DNA of 64,000 nucleotides from JAFGKK01 sp964521085 (GCA_964521085.1 CAZFPL010000005.1:45463-109462), one strand, 5' to 3'. Positions 52,961 to 61,979 are shown, counted from the stretch's first letter. Numbers and translations: made by a program. Notes: generated by a model from the sequence alone, not told the origin.

Positions 52961-52972
52961 GTTTCCGGAAAC
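52961..52972. promoter_or_regulatory. palindrome GTTTCCGGAAAC, likely LacI-type operator
   Basis: A perfect 12-base palindrome starting nine bases after the proposed -10 of the regulator, the usual place for an autoregulatory operator. I did not see a second copy before the binding-protein, GH3 or GH43 genes. Confidence 0.55.
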
Positions 52973-52981
52973 GTTATAGTT

Positions 52982-53010
52982 ATTATTGCAGCAAAGCAGT
53001 ATAATGTCAA
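52982..53010 (-). promoter_or_regulatory. sigma-70-like promoter of the LacI gene
   Basis: TTGACA at 53010-53005, a 17-base spacer and AATAAT at 52987-52982 on the minus strand: a perfect -35 and five of six at -10. The complementary strand carries TATAAT at 53000-53005, which could serve the divergent GH3 gene. Confidence 0.6.
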
Positions 53011-53259
53011 TAAGATCTTTTGCTGGTTGACAAGAAGTCCTCGAGCGTAATATTGCAGTTTCCGCTGAAAGAAGCTCAAAACGCAGGAGGACGCTCCAAG
53101 GATAAACGAATTCGACGATTTTTATCCTTGGATATACATCACAACAGACGATCTTTGCCTGAAAATTACTCCTTTTTTCAGGCCTCCGGGCTCAACACCC
53201 ACGTACCCGGAATTGAAATTATCAATTAAACAGCTAATTCTTTCCTGGAGGGATGCTGA

Positions 53260-55446
53260 ATGGGAAATAAAGCGAAATTTCACGGCCCGGCTTTTGCCGG
53301 CTTGGAAACAACCGAACGGCTAAGCGACGCACAGATCGATGCGCGGGCGCGAGAGCTGTTTGGGAAGCTCACATTGGATGAGAAAATTAAGATGATGTCG
53401 GGGGACATGCCGTTCTGGCCGGGCAGAGCCGATATGCTGGGGGGCGGCTACGCCGACCATCCCTGGGTGGCGGGGGCTGTGCCGCGGTTGGGCATCCCCG
53501 GCGTGCGTTTCGCGGACGGCCCGCGCGGGGTGATCATGGATGGCGGCACCACCTTCCCGGTCTCCATGGGCCGCGGGGCCACCTTCGACCCCGAGCTGGA
53601 AGAACGGGTGGGCGACGTGATCGGGCGCGAACTGCGCGCGATGGGCGGGAATTTCTTCGGCGGCGTTTGCATCAACCTGCTGCGGCACCCGGCCTGGGGG
53701 CGCGCGCAGGAAACCTACGGCGAAGACCCCATCCACCTGGGCGAGTTTGGGGCTGCCCTGGTGCGCGGCGTCCAGAAGCACGTGATGGCCTGCGCCAAGC
53801 ATTATGCGCTGAATTCCATGGAAAACGGCCGCCACAGCGTGGATGTGACCATCGCGCCCCGCCCGCTCCACGAGATATACCTGCGCCATTTCCAGCGCGC
53901 CGTGGAGGAAGGCGTGGCTTCGATCATGAGCGCGTATAACAGCGTCAACGGCGAGTGGTGCGGGCAGAACTACGTGCTGCTCACCAAGATTCTCAAGCAG
54001 CAGTGGGGCTTCCAGGGCTTTGTGATGACCGATTTCATGTACGGCATGCGCGATTCCAAGAAAGCTGCGCTGGCAGGGCAGGATGTCGAGATGCCCTTCG
54101 CTATGATCCACAAGCAGCACCTTAAAAGCCTGGTGGAACAAGGGGAAGTGCCCCTGGAGCGCATCGATGATGCTGCGCTGCGCGTGCTGCGCCAGCAGAT
54201 CCGCTTTGCCCAGGGCCGCGACCCGCGTGAATATTCTCTGGATGCGGTCGGCGCCGAAGCGCACCGCAAGCTCGCCCGTGAGGCGGCGGAAAAGGCGATC
54301 GTTCTGCTGAAGAACGAAGGCGCGCTGCTGCCGCTGAAAAAGGTGAAGAAGCTGGCGGTGATCGGAAAACTGGCCGCCGTGCCGAACACCGGCGACAGCG
54401 GTTCTTCGAACACCCGCCCGCCGTATGTGATCACCCCGCTCCAGGGGCTGCAGGAAGCGCTGAAGGGGCAGGCGGAAATCCTCTACGACGATGGGAGCGA
54501 TCCCGCCCGGTCGGCGCAGGCTGCCCGCGAAGCTGAAGCGGCAGTTGTTGTTGCCGGGTACACACACCAGGATGAAGGCGAGTACTCTTCACCCGATTCG
54601 ATGGCCGAGTTGTCGAAAAATTATCCCTCGCCCACTCCCGAAGAAATGTCCATCGCGCAGGCAATGATGGCCAATTTTAGCGCGATGAGCAGCGATACCA
54701 TGCCGCCAGGCGGGGACCGCAAACTGCTGACATTGCACCCCGAGGATGAAGCGCTGATCCAGGCAGTTGCCGCGTCCAACCCGCGCACGGTGGTGGCCAT
54801 GATGGGAGGCAGCGCGATCATCACCGAGAATTGGCGCGGGCGGGTCCCGGCGATTCTTATGTTGTGGTATCCGGGCATGGAAGGCGGACATGCTTTCGCG
54901 GACATCCTCTTGGGGAAAGTCAACCCAAGCGGCAAGCTGCCCTGTGTATTCGCCGCCCGGTCCGAAGACCTTCCCTATTACGACATGAACGCGAAGGCGA
55001 TCACTTACGATTTATGGCATGGCTACCGCAAGCTGGAGCGGGATGGAGCCGTTCCGGCCTTCCCCTTTGGCTTCGGGCTGAGCTACACCACCTTCGCGTT
55101 GGATCACCTTCGCCTGTCAGATACGTCGCCGGGCGCGCACGATACCCTCACCGCCGCGCTGGACGTGACCAACTGCGGGCCGGTGGCCGGAGACACCGTC
55201 GTCCAGATCTACGTCACCGTGCCAACCTCACGGGTCGAGCGCGCGCCGAAGGAGTTAAAGGCTTTCCGGCGGGTTGGGCTGAAACCGGGAGAGACCAAAA
55301 CCGTCCAGGTGGACATCCCGGTTAAAAATTTCGCGTATTATGACGAACAGTCGGGCTGGACGGTGGAACCCACCCGCTATACGCTGATCGTCGGCCAGCA
55401 CTCGCTGGATGACCGGGCACTACGGACGGAGTTTACGATCGCCTGA
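53260..55446 (+). CDS. GH3 beta-glycosidase (beta-glucosidase/xylosidase)
   Basis: 728 residues. TIM barrel (about 35-330) with RFADGPRG and GFVMTDFM, whose Asp is the nucleophile; alpha/beta sandwich (about 345-590) with KLAVIGKLA and the acid/base region GGDRKLLTLHPEDEALI; and a C-terminal fibronectin-like domain (about 640-728) with APKELKAFRRVGLKPGETK. No signal peptide, so it is intracellular. It is divergent from the LacI gene and belongs to the same sugar-use locus. GGAGGG seven bases before the ATG fixes the start. Glucosidase or xylosidase cannot be told apart. Confidence 0.94.
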   Translation: MGNKAKFHGPAFAGLETTERLSDAQIDARARELFGKLTLDEKIKMMSGDMPFWPGRADMLGGGYADHPWVAGAVPRLGIPGVRFADGPRGVIMDGGTTFPVSMGRGATFDPELEERVGDVIGRELRAMGGNFFGGVCINLLRHPAWGRAQETYGEDPIHLGEFGAALVRGVQKHVMACAKHYALNSMENGRHSVDVTIAPRPLHEIYLRHFQRAVEEGVASIMSAYNSVNGEWCGQNYVLLTKILKQQWGFQGFVMTDFMYGMRDSKKAALAGQDVEMPFAMIHKQHLKSLVEQGEVPLERIDDAALRVLRQQIRFAQGRDPREYSLDAVGAEAHRKLAREAAEKAIVLLKNEGALLPLKKVKKLAVIGKLAAVPNTGDSGSSNTRPPYVITPLQGLQEALKGQAEILYDDGSDPARSAQAAREAEAAVVVAGYTHQDEGEYSSPDSMAELSKNYPSPTPEEMSIAQAMMANFSAMSSDTMPPGGDRKLLTLHPEDEALIQAVAASNPRTVVAMMGGSAIITENWRGRVPAILMLWYPGMEGGHAFADILLGKVNPSGKLPCVFAARSEDLPYYDMNAKAITYDLWHGYRKLERDGAVPAFPFGFGLSYTTFALDHLRLSDTSPGAHDTLTAALDVTNCGPVAGDTVVQIYVTVPTSRVERAPKELKAFRRVGLKPGETKTVQVDIPVKNFAYYDEQSGWTVEPTRYTLIVGQHSLDDRALRTEFTIA

Positions 55447-55516
55447 ACGGCGTTCAGACCCGACGTCCTGCGGTTGAGCCGCCTTCTTCCCGGCTGAAGC
55501 TCCGCCCCCGGAAAGC

Positions 55517-55549
55517 AAAACTGCTCGTCGTAGATCTTCGAGCAGTTTT
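55517..55549 (+). terminator. terminator-like hairpin after the GH3 gene
   Basis: AAAACTGCTCG and CGAGCAGTTTT form an 11-bp stem with an 11-base loop, ending in TTTT, 71 bases after the GH3 stop. The A and T runs on both sides would let it work in both directions. The rest of 55447-55761 has no believable gene. Confidence 0.65.
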
Positions 55550-55761
55550 GGTTGCGAAGCGGTGGGCCAAAGCCTGCCCCTGCGGGCTTTCGGCCGGGGT
55601 CGGTTCCAATCGCCCGTCGGGCGTGTTTACGGTATGGACTGTTTTCCCAATAACGATTTAAGCCATAATTCAATTGCGATTTGATATGTTTTTCCCGCAA
55701 TATTCCGGATTGTGCTGATGATTGCCTTTCCCCCTCGTTGAAATAGTTCCTTTGTCCGAAG

Positions 55762-56079
55762 CTATTTCAATTCTTTGAGGATCGATTCATTCGAAGACGC
55801 CGCTTTCTGAATAACGGAAAATATTTCTCTCATTCGCAGAGCGATTTCTTTTTTCTCCATGCCGGAAAGAATAATCAATATGTGCTCCTACGAAAAGATT
55901 CCCTGGAAGAATACCAAACAAGGAAATTCCGTGAGCGGTAGCTTCAGATAATTTGCCATCCGTACGCTATACCCTTCACTGACCTGGTCTTGTAATAATT
56001 CCTTAAAATAGGGAATGGCGAGTTTCTTGTTTTTTTGTCCGCAGAGATACCTTCGACCGTGATTTTGGATCGGCTCCAA
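55762..56079 (-). pseudogene. small gene interrupted by an in-frame TAG
   Basis: Reading from 56079, the frame gives EPIQNHGRRYLCGQKNKK, LAIPYFKELLQDQVSEGYSV and TEFPCLVFFQGIFS, then TAG at 55888-55890, then in the same frame EHILIILSGMEKKEIALRMR and SVIQKAASSNESILKELK before TAG at 55762. The two halves look like one protein of about 105 residues. The upstream side runs straight into a palindromic repeat (CCCGCTTTCGCGGG near 56101), so the 5' end may be cut off. Family not recognised. It is unlike the neighbouring GC-rich genes in base use. Confidence 0.55.
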
Positions 56080-56316
56080 TACGCTGGATTTTATTTTTAT
56101 CCCGCTTTCGCGGGATGAGGAATACCCCGCAGCTTGCTGCGTGGTTCTTGGGTGTTGCGATCCGTCATACCGCGCGGTTGTTCATTGAATCCCACCAATT
56201 TTTTATTTTAAAACAGTTCACTGGAATGAGGAAAATCTTTACTGCCCAAGGACATTTTTCCTCCCAAATAATTGCACAATTCACGATCAACCAATTGTAC
56301 TTTATTAAGATAAAAA

Positions 56317-56420
56317 GACCAACGGCATTCGGTTCCGCGATCCTCCCATCCCGGCGGGAACCTGTCCCGAGCGAAGCGGGGAATGGGCCGGGGCGGGCAA
56401 ATCCCCTGCAGCCGTTGGTC
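56317..56420. repeat. 104-bp element with 10-bp perfect terminal inverted repeats
   Basis: GACCAACGGC at 56317-56326 and GCCGTTGGTC at 56411-56420 bound a GC-rich, foldable interior that contrasts with the AT-rich flanks. It lies 130 bases after the stop of the DnaJ-like gene. The shape recalls an integron attC site, although the end heptamers differ from the RYYYAAC/GTTRRRY consensus at one position. It is the only structure I see in the gap 56080-56550. Confidence 0.6.
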
Positions 56421-56550
56421 GGAAAGCTTTTGGCATCAATGCTGCATCGGTGATACCGGGGAACAACAATGGGGTTATTCTTGGTTATCCGTGGACGTCT
56501 CCATGTCAACGATGCGGTGTGTCGCCTATCCTTTTTTATTCATCCTCAAA

Positions 56551-56913
56551 TTAGTGTTCAATCGTTTCCTTCAATCTTTGATATGCGGCATTGATAATCT
56601 TCATTTTCCGTTCGGCAATTTCACGGTACTCCGGCGCCAACCCGGCGACCTTATCCGGATGATACATTTTTACGAATTTTCGATAAGCCAGAGTTAATTC
56701 GTACTTGGTTGCGTTTCTGGAAATATTCAGGATTTTATACGGATCTTGTTCATTCTCTTCCTTAAGTCCCGTTTCTTTTGTATTCTTATTCTCATCCTTT
56801 CTTGTATATCCGGTAAAATTTCCTTTTCCTTTTCGAAAGAGGATCCTGTTTATGCTGTAGATATAAAAAATTATTACGATAATCGTGAGTACCTCGGTTA
56901 TTCCTATTTCCAT
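56551..56913 (-). CDS. membrane-anchored DnaJ-domain protein
   Basis: About 120 residues from the ATG at 56913. An N-terminal membrane helix (about 4-25, ITEVLTIIVIIFYIYSINRI), a charged linker (FTGYTRKDENKNTKETGLKE) and a C-terminal J domain (about 55-118) with DPYKILNISRNATKYELTLA and the HPD motif in KMYHPDKV. J domains stimulate Hsp70 ATPase; the anchor suggests local recruitment of DnaK. No zinc-finger or substrate domain. Strikingly AT-rich and Lys/Asn/Ile-rich against the GC-rich chromosome, which suggests recent transfer. The frame extends up to 56979, but the added residues are unlikely. Confidence 0.8.
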   Translation of the reverse strand: MEIGITEVLTIIVIIFYIYSINRILFRKGKGNFTGYTRKDENKNTKETGLKEENEQDPYKILNISRNATKYELTLAYRKFVKMYHPDKVAGLAPEYREIAERKMKIINAAYQRLKETIEH

Positions 56914-57525
56914 GGGCTTTTCGCACCTTGGCTTTCCAATCGGCGATGATCTCTTCCCATAGTATCCGGATAGATTCAAGAGATCAATACACCGCCCAAC
57001 GTCCTGCGGGCCACCCCCCTGCGCATTTCTTCACCACCCACGGATCGGGCTGTGATTACTTCGGGAGCCGATCCGCCCAGCCGGCCGTGCCGGTATTATA
57101 CTGATTCCGATGTCAAAGAGCCTATCGACGAAAAGAACGAGTCGAAGTTTATCCCCCGAGTGAAGAGAATCGGCGATTCCCCGATGCGATGATTTCGCGA
57201 GCGGAATCCTGCCATCTGCCTACCCTCGCGCAGCAAGGCACTTCCAGGAACCGGAAGCGCCTTGGGTACGAAGCGGGGGGAGCAAATTGCCCTTCGGGTT
57301 TTAAAGGGCAATTGTATTTCGACCGCCTTCGCGAAGCGGGGGAAGGAAAAGCCCAAGCCTGCCCTCGCGGGGTCGGTGAGCAAACGGTTGGTGGGCGGCT
57401 TCCGGTAGGTATTTCCGTCGTGACCGCTCTTCATTGCCGTCAATCATGTTCTCAAATTCTTTTCCATTCGATGTCCGGGCGCACCCATTGCATGGGTGTC
57501 GGCCGGTGCCGAGTTGGGCAATTGC
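56914..57525. other. gene-free stretch with hairpins
   Basis: No convincing coding frame; the longest frame here, on the minus strand, looks repeat-derived. It holds a TATAAT on the minus strand at 57095-57100 (possible DnaJ-like promoter), GCCCAAC at 56994-57000, a hairpin with arms GGATCGG-GCT and AGC-CGATCC near 57041-57073, and a terminator-like hairpin AATTGCCCTT..AAGGGCAATT at 57285-57313. Confidence 0.5.
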
Positions 57526-59019
57526 CTACAGTCGTATCGAAAAAACGTGGACGGCTTCACAAGGCGGTTCCGTCGGCAGGTCAATATGCAGACCGTCTGC
57601 CATCTGGTTCCAGGAAACGGTCCCTTCGTATCCAACCAGGCTGACTTCCTTCACGCGCAGTGAATTGGCAGGTTTCATGGATGTGATGACCGCGTGTCGG
57701 TCAGCCGGCCAAGCCATTTGGAACGCATAGATGATGTCGCCCTTGCAGGTGAATCGAAAATCTTGCGCCGTCCATTGCTGTGAGGCTTCGCTAAACGCGC
57801 CCTCCACAGTCCGGGTCGGTCCTTCGCCAAAGACTTTCCAGGGTCGTGTCTCGTAGATGGCTACACCGTTTATTGCCATCCACCGGCCGATCCCTTGCAT
57901 CACATGCATGGATTCATCATCAAACGTCCCGTCCGGTCGTAACGGGATATTTAAAAGTAAATTGCCATTCTTGCTGACAATATCCACCAGCATATGCACG
58001 ATGTCCGCGGTTGTTTTGTACACGGCTCGCCGATCGTAAAACCATCCGCCGATGCAGGTATCCGTTTGCCAAGGCCGGGAAAGGATCTCAGAAACCACTC
58101 CGCGTTCCACATCTAAAACACCTATGTTCTCGACATACTCACCATGATTGTGCTCGAACTCCCCGCCGAGATGTTTGAGCGTATAAACAGCCTGACAATA
58201 CCCACCGTGTTTTCTTGTGTTTAAATTATAGAAATGAGCGATCAATCGACGTCCCACTTCACCGAATGGGACCGCTCCATCGGTATAGAGCAGATCAGGC
58301 TCATATCGTTCAAGCAGATCGCGCATTCGCAGGAACCATTGTTTTTTCCACCACTCAGGTGGATTGGCCGGATAAGCAAACGAAACATCATCATGAGGCG
58401 GAAAATAAAAATCTGCATACTGCGAACCGGCGCCGTCATATGGAACTCCAACATACGGACCGGCCTTGTCTGCCAGTTTATTGGTGTTGAACCATGAATA
58501 ACTGCGCTCCAGATGTTCCGTGACACCGAAGCGCAATCCATACCGGGTGGCCGCCTGCTTCCAAAGTCCAATAATGTCCTTTTGTGGACCGATGTTGACA
58601 GAGTTCCAGTGATGATGCTTTGAGTCCCAACAATCAAAGTTGTCATGATGCACAGCCAACGCCACAAAATAACGAGCGCCGACCTGCTGATACTGCTGCA
58701 TCAGGGCATCCGGATCAAAGTTTTCCGCCTTCCATGCGGCGCAAACATCTTTGAAACCAAATTTTGAGGGATGCCCATACGTGCGCCAGTGGAACCGGTA
58801 CTGATCGGACCCTTCTAGATACATGTTGCGTGCATACCAATCGCCGTACATCGGGACTGCCTGAGGACCCCAATGCGCCCAGAACCCAAGTTTCGCGTCA
58901 CGAAACCACTCGGGGCACTGAAAGGTTTGCAGCGATTGCCATGTTGGTTCGAATGATCCATCAGCGATCTTATAATCTGGATCGCCCGCGTACACCCTGC
59001 CGAGTGTGTGGTCGCTCAT
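57526..59019 (-). CDS. GH29 alpha-L-fucosidase-like glycosidase
   Basis: 497 residues. Catalytic TIM barrel (about 20-370) with WFRDAKLGFWAHWGPQAVP, GARYFVALAVHHDNFDCWDS and PDLLYTDGAVPFGE, the last holding the nucleophile Asp; SKNGNLLLNIPLRPDGT closes the barrel as in other fucosidases. A small beta domain (about 400-497) follows. No signal peptide. It would release fucose from glycans or, in this subfamily, possibly other 6-deoxy or galacto sugars. An ATG at 59043 also exists; AGGAG before 59019 favours the shorter form. It is separated by 2 kb from the GH3 gene and follows a truncated sugar permease. Confidence 0.88.
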   Translation of the reverse strand: MSDHTLGRVYAGDPDYKIADGSFEPTWQSLQTFQCPEWFRDAKLGFWAHWGPQAVPMYGDWYARNMYLEGSDQYRFHWRTYGHPSKFGFKDVCAAWKAENFDPDALMQQYQQVGARYFVALAVHHDNFDCWDSKHHHWNSVNIGPQKDIIGLWKQAATRYGLRFGVTEHLERSYSWFNTNKLADKAGPYVGVPYDGAGSQYADFYFPPHDDVSFAYPANPPEWWKKQWFLRMRDLLERYEPDLLYTDGAVPFGEVGRRLIAHFYNLNTRKHGGYCQAVYTLKHLGGEFEHNHGEYVENIGVLDVERGVVSEILSRPWQTDTCIGGWFYDRRAVYKTTADIVHMLVDIVSKNGNLLLNIPLRPDGTFDDESMHVMQGIGRWMAINGVAIYETRPWKVFGEGPTRTVEGAFSEASQQWTAQDFRFTCKGDIIYAFQMAWPADRHAVITSMKPANSLRVKEVSLVGYEGTVSWNQMADGLHIDLPTEPPCEAVHVFSIRL

Positions 59020-59056
59020 AAACAAAAAGCTCCTGCTGAGCACTCTATAATATGAC

Positions 59057-59101
59057 TTAACCCTTGATGGCGCCAGCCGTCAAAGCCAGCGGTTGATTGG
59101 C
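59057..59101 (-). pseudogene. 3' end of a MalG-type sugar permease
   Basis: The minus strand reads NQPLALTAGAIKG and a stop, 37 bases upstream of the GH29 start. GLTAGAxKG is the usual C terminus of carbohydrate ABC permeases of the MalG type. Only about 14 codons remain recognisable; upstream the frame no longer looks like a permease. A fucoside transporter operon was probably deleted or replaced here. Confidence 0.55.
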
Positions 59102-59404
59102 CGTATTTGGGTTCACTTTGGTTATACACAAAATGTCTACAACCTGCTTTCCCGCCGGTTTTCTCTGTAGAGTACATAAACGATCCGAATCTGCAACCTA
59201 TAAAATGATCCAGTCCAAAATACAGCTTTTTGTTTATCCCGATTTTCTACCACTCAGAATTATCCAAAAAAGTAAAATACCACCGCCAAAGGTGGTGGCT
59301 TTGGGATGCTGCACCTGGAAGGTGCGTTATTGCCGGTCCGATTCGTATGAATCATTCTTCCGCTCGCCGGGATTTCTCCCCTGCCCCTCCCCCCAAGACC
59401 ACTT

Positions 59405-59433
59405 CCCCCCATTCCCCGAAGGGGAATGGGGGG
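59405..59433. repeat. 13-bp perfect palindrome
   Basis: CCCCCCATTCCCC and GGGGAATGGGGGG flank GAA. It lies within the gene-free stretch 59102-59927, which also has a smaller hairpin ACCACCGCCAAAGGTGGT near 59278-59296 but no believable gene. Confidence 0.75.
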
Positions 59434-59765
59434 ATAAAACCCGGAACACAGAAAATTAGTATTCCCAGGGGGGAGGGTATTCAAGTCAGCTTGAAAATAG
59501 AACAAAAGCTGCCATTTCCACAGGGCTTGATGAATTTCCATGAAAAACCGGCCCAAAGAGTCCGGATTTGTTCCATAGGATTATTTTTTTAAACCGCTCC
59601 ACCGGTAGAACCTTTTCATGCTACTCACTGCCAGAGGCAGTGGTTTTGAAACCTAATAAAAAGTAGCTTCATCCCTCATATCATCAAAACACGTTTGCAC
59701 CTTCACGGTAGCATTCGTGCCCGACAAGAGTATCCTGGCATATTAGGACTCGGCGCCCGCCATCG

Positions 59766-59817
59766 GCCTAATGGCTTGTGCTACCCGTGGCGCCATCGGG
59801 TGCAAGCGGTGTTTGAC
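59766..59817 (-). repeat. attC-like hairpin after the alpha/beta hydrolase gene
   Basis: On the minus strand: GTCAAAC, then GCTTGCACCCG, a nine-base loop, CGGGTAGCACAAGC and ATTAGGC. The inner arms pair with unpaired bases on one side, as in attC sites, and the outer heptamers each differ by one base from the integron core consensus. It shares AA[CT]GGCTTG[CT]G[CT]TACCCG (plus strand) with the element at 60973. Confidence 0.45.
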
Positions 59818-59927
59818 GCGTTTTGAAAATGCATTGGGGTTTTCCTTTTCTTAATTCTGGCGTAACCATCGGCAGGCGGGCGTCGAGCAGGTGCCGGACG
59901 ACCGCCTGTTGTAGGGAGCAAGCTGGA

Positions 59928-60764
59928 TCAAGACGGAACCTGTTTCAGGAACGCTCGCAAGGCATCCATGAAGGCGATGTAATTGTCAAATCGAATGAGG
60001 TGACCCACGTCGGGGATGTTGACGATGGTCACTTTGGGGTTCAACTCGCAAATTTTCGCGGCAACCTCAGAGGTCACTATTCCCCCAAGCTCCGGGTTGG
60101 CTGTGAAGAGCAACATGGGGTGGGCGATATTTTGGATGGTTGTCAGCCAGCCTGACTCCTCGAAGTGCATCGTATCTGTCATTGTATCCAAGATCGTGGG
60201 GTCCAGTTGCTTTTTAGACGCGCACATCAGGCGCACTGTCTCTTCGGGCCAGTTGGGGTGCTCCTCGCGGTATTGCACCAGCAACTCTTCCAGGGTGTGG
60301 TTGGGAAGATCCTTGGCCCATTTCGCTATGGGGTTTTCAGCGGGCTGGCCGGGATGCAAAGTTTGAACCGGCCGGGGCAGCCACCAGGGCGGGTCTTCCA
60401 AAACCAGGGCGCTGGCCAGTTCCGGGAAGCGTACCCCGATCTGGTAGGTGATCATCGCGCCCATCGAGTGCCCGCCTACAATCGAGCGCTTCAAACCCAA
60501 AGTGCGGATGAGTCCTGCTAAGTCGGCGGCCATGTCCACTTTTTTACCGGGTTGCACACGGTCCGAAAGTCCGTGGGCGCGCATATCCGGCATGATCACA
60601 TCATATTCGGATTCGAGATCGCGCGCTGTGGGTGTCCAACACAGACCATTATCAGAAAAGCCGTGAACCAACACCAAGGGGTGTTTATCCCCATGGCCGG
60701 TGCGGTAGTAGTGCAACCGCACCCCGTTGACCGACAAATCATTTTGTGTCCAGTGAGGGAGCAT
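59928..60764 (-). CDS. alpha/beta-fold hydrolase
   Basis: 278 residues. VLVHGFSDNGLCW carries the oxyanion hole, VGGHSMGAMITYQIG (about 95-109) the nucleophile Ser, and VTIVNIPDVGHLIRFD the catalytic His, all in the usual order, with a cap region near 130-200. Family members hydrolyse esters, epoxides, haloalkanes or lactones, or do C-C cleavage; nothing here fixes the substrate. No signal peptide. A single-gene unit between two attC-like elements. Confidence 0.87.
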   Translation of the reverse strand: MLPHWTQNDLSVNGVRLHYYRTGHGDKHPLVLVHGFSDNGLCWTPTARDLESEYDVIMPDMRAHGLSDRVQPGKKVDMAADLAGLIRTLGLKRSIVGGHSMGAMITYQIGVRFPELASALVLEDPPWWLPRPVQTLHPGQPAENPIAKWAKDLPNHTLEELLVQYREEHPNWPEETVRLMCASKKQLDPTILDTMTDTMHFEESGWLTTIQNIAHPMLLFTANPELGGIVTSEVAAKICELNPKVTIVNIPDVGHLIRFDNYIAFMDALRAFLKQVPS

Positions 60765-60972
60765 GGGGTTCCTTATCTATGCTAAAGTTCGAATTAATCC
60801 TATCCTTTGTTATGTCTCAGCCAGTGGCTTGGTTTTGGCGTGAGTTTCTGTTTTAAGATACTCCAAAACCGGCTTTGCTTGTGCGACACTATGAATTGTT
60901 GTGACTTTTCGGATACGGCCGGTATTTATCGTTGCTCTTCCTTACTTTGGTTTTCGCTTTTCTGCGGCCAGC

Positions 60973-61017
60973 ACCCAACGGCTTGCGTTACCCGCTGGTG
61001 GGTGGGATGAGTTAGGC
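60973..61017 (-). repeat. attC-like element overlapping the sulfotransferase stop codon
   Basis: On the minus strand: GCCTAAC (61017-61011, fitting RYYYAAC), an intervening 31 bases with GCGGGTAACGCAAGCC, then GTTGGGT (60979-60973, fitting GTTRRRY). The TAA stop of the sulfotransferase relic is inside GCCTAAC, as is common for integron gene cassettes. At 45 bases and with an unpaired left arm, it would be a worn or truncated site. An alternative fold is CCAGC(ACCC)AACG / CGTT(ACCC)GCTGG at 60968-60997. Confidence 0.45.
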
Positions 61018-61979
61018 GTTTTTCCTATGTTGACCCATACCTGTGGATAGCCAGTATGCACAATCGGCTCCCAGTTGCTCCCTCGCCGTTCGTTCGTAGT
61101 GCTCAATGTCTTTTGGGGTAAGCATATCCTTCCAACTGCCATTTACGCCCTTGTGCATAAAAGTTTCCGTACCTCCCTCAAAAATTCTTCCTCCAAAAGG
61201 AACGCATTGGGCTGCATGTGCCTTCATGGAATCAAAGGAACAGTGTTCAAGAATTGCATCCCACTTTGTCTCCTCTATTGCAATATCAAGAAATGCGGCT
61301 ATTCGTCGAATTTCGTCCGGCATGTCTCTCTTGAGATTTGAAAAATGTAAAAGCATCACATTCGGCGGATCTTTGATCTACCACCACGACAGAATGTGGG
61401 TCCAATACGGCCACCACGGGTATCCATCCTTCACGAGCCAATCCCGAAAATACTCCATCACGGATGATGGTGCCTCTACCAAAGGAGGACCCACTCGCTC
61501 CGGCACACTATCAATATCCCGAATGACTTCTTTTTTGAAATTTCGATGATGGTTACCTAACTCCATAGAATATCTCGCCCATCCCGACCTATATAGATGT
61601 ATTTTGCTTTCGGTGAAAACACAAGTGCATCCACAGGAAGGTGGCTCTTGATAAAACGACGATGCGTCTGAGCCTCTACTATTTCCAATCGTTCCTCTTG
61701 GGATGGGAATCGACAATCAAGCCAGGGCGATACTTCCGACACGTTAATATGCTCCGTTCCCATCCATATTAATTGTGCCACGATCGGCTGAACCCATGTT
61801 GTTCCAGATTTCGAGTAAGCACTGATAACGATATCGTCATCACGATATTTGAACTTATTCCAAACAGTCGAATCCAATAAGTGATGCCAATGCTCTCGTT
61901 CTTTAATTGGGTATTGGCCTTTTTGGATTTCATATTCCCATTCTACATTTCCAGTCTTTTTATGCGCCCAAAATCCCAT
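61012..61979 (-). pseudogene. sulfotransferase broken by a frameshift and a TAG
   Basis: The frame from 61979 (open to 62045) encodes the PAPS-binding loop SAYSKSGTTWVQPIVAQLIW and the 3'-phosphate site YIGRDGRD, then ends as ILWS-stop at 61557. Adding one T near 61559 would continue as ILWSLGNHHRNFKKEV. That second frame runs to ILSWW, meets TAG at 61378-61380, and goes on in the same frame with KDPPNVMLLHFSNLKRDMPD, EIRRIAAFLDI and a normal C-terminal end. Intact, it would be a full-length cytosolic sulfotransferase of about 320 residues that moves sulfate from PAPS to a hydroxyl or amine. Two lesions make one sequencing error an unlikely full explanation. Confidence 0.8.

Noticed and set aside
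53000..53005. TATAAT on the plus strand as the GH3 promoter
   Set aside because: It is 255 bases from the GH3 start, has no good -35, and is the complement of the regulator's own -35 region; kept only as a remark.
53320..54567. 415-residue minus-strand frame within the GH3 gene
   Set aside because: Antisense shadow; rich in His, Arg and Gly and without motifs.
55377..55700. 107-residue minus-strand frame after GH3
   Set aside because: It overlaps the GH3 end and the terminator hairpin and looks translated from an intergenic repeat.
57096..57443. 115-residue minus-strand frame
   Set aside because: It is composed of hairpin-forming repeat DNA and has no ribosome-binding site or recognisable domain.
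59278..59296. IS200/IS605 end
   Set aside because: The hairpin ACCACC..GGTGGT is suggestive, but no transposase or matching second end was found.
55888..61380. TAG codon reassignment or pyrrolysine
   Set aside because: TAG is used as an ordinary stop by the phosphoesterase gene and others, no pyl genes are seen, and the second interrupted gene also carries a frameshift.
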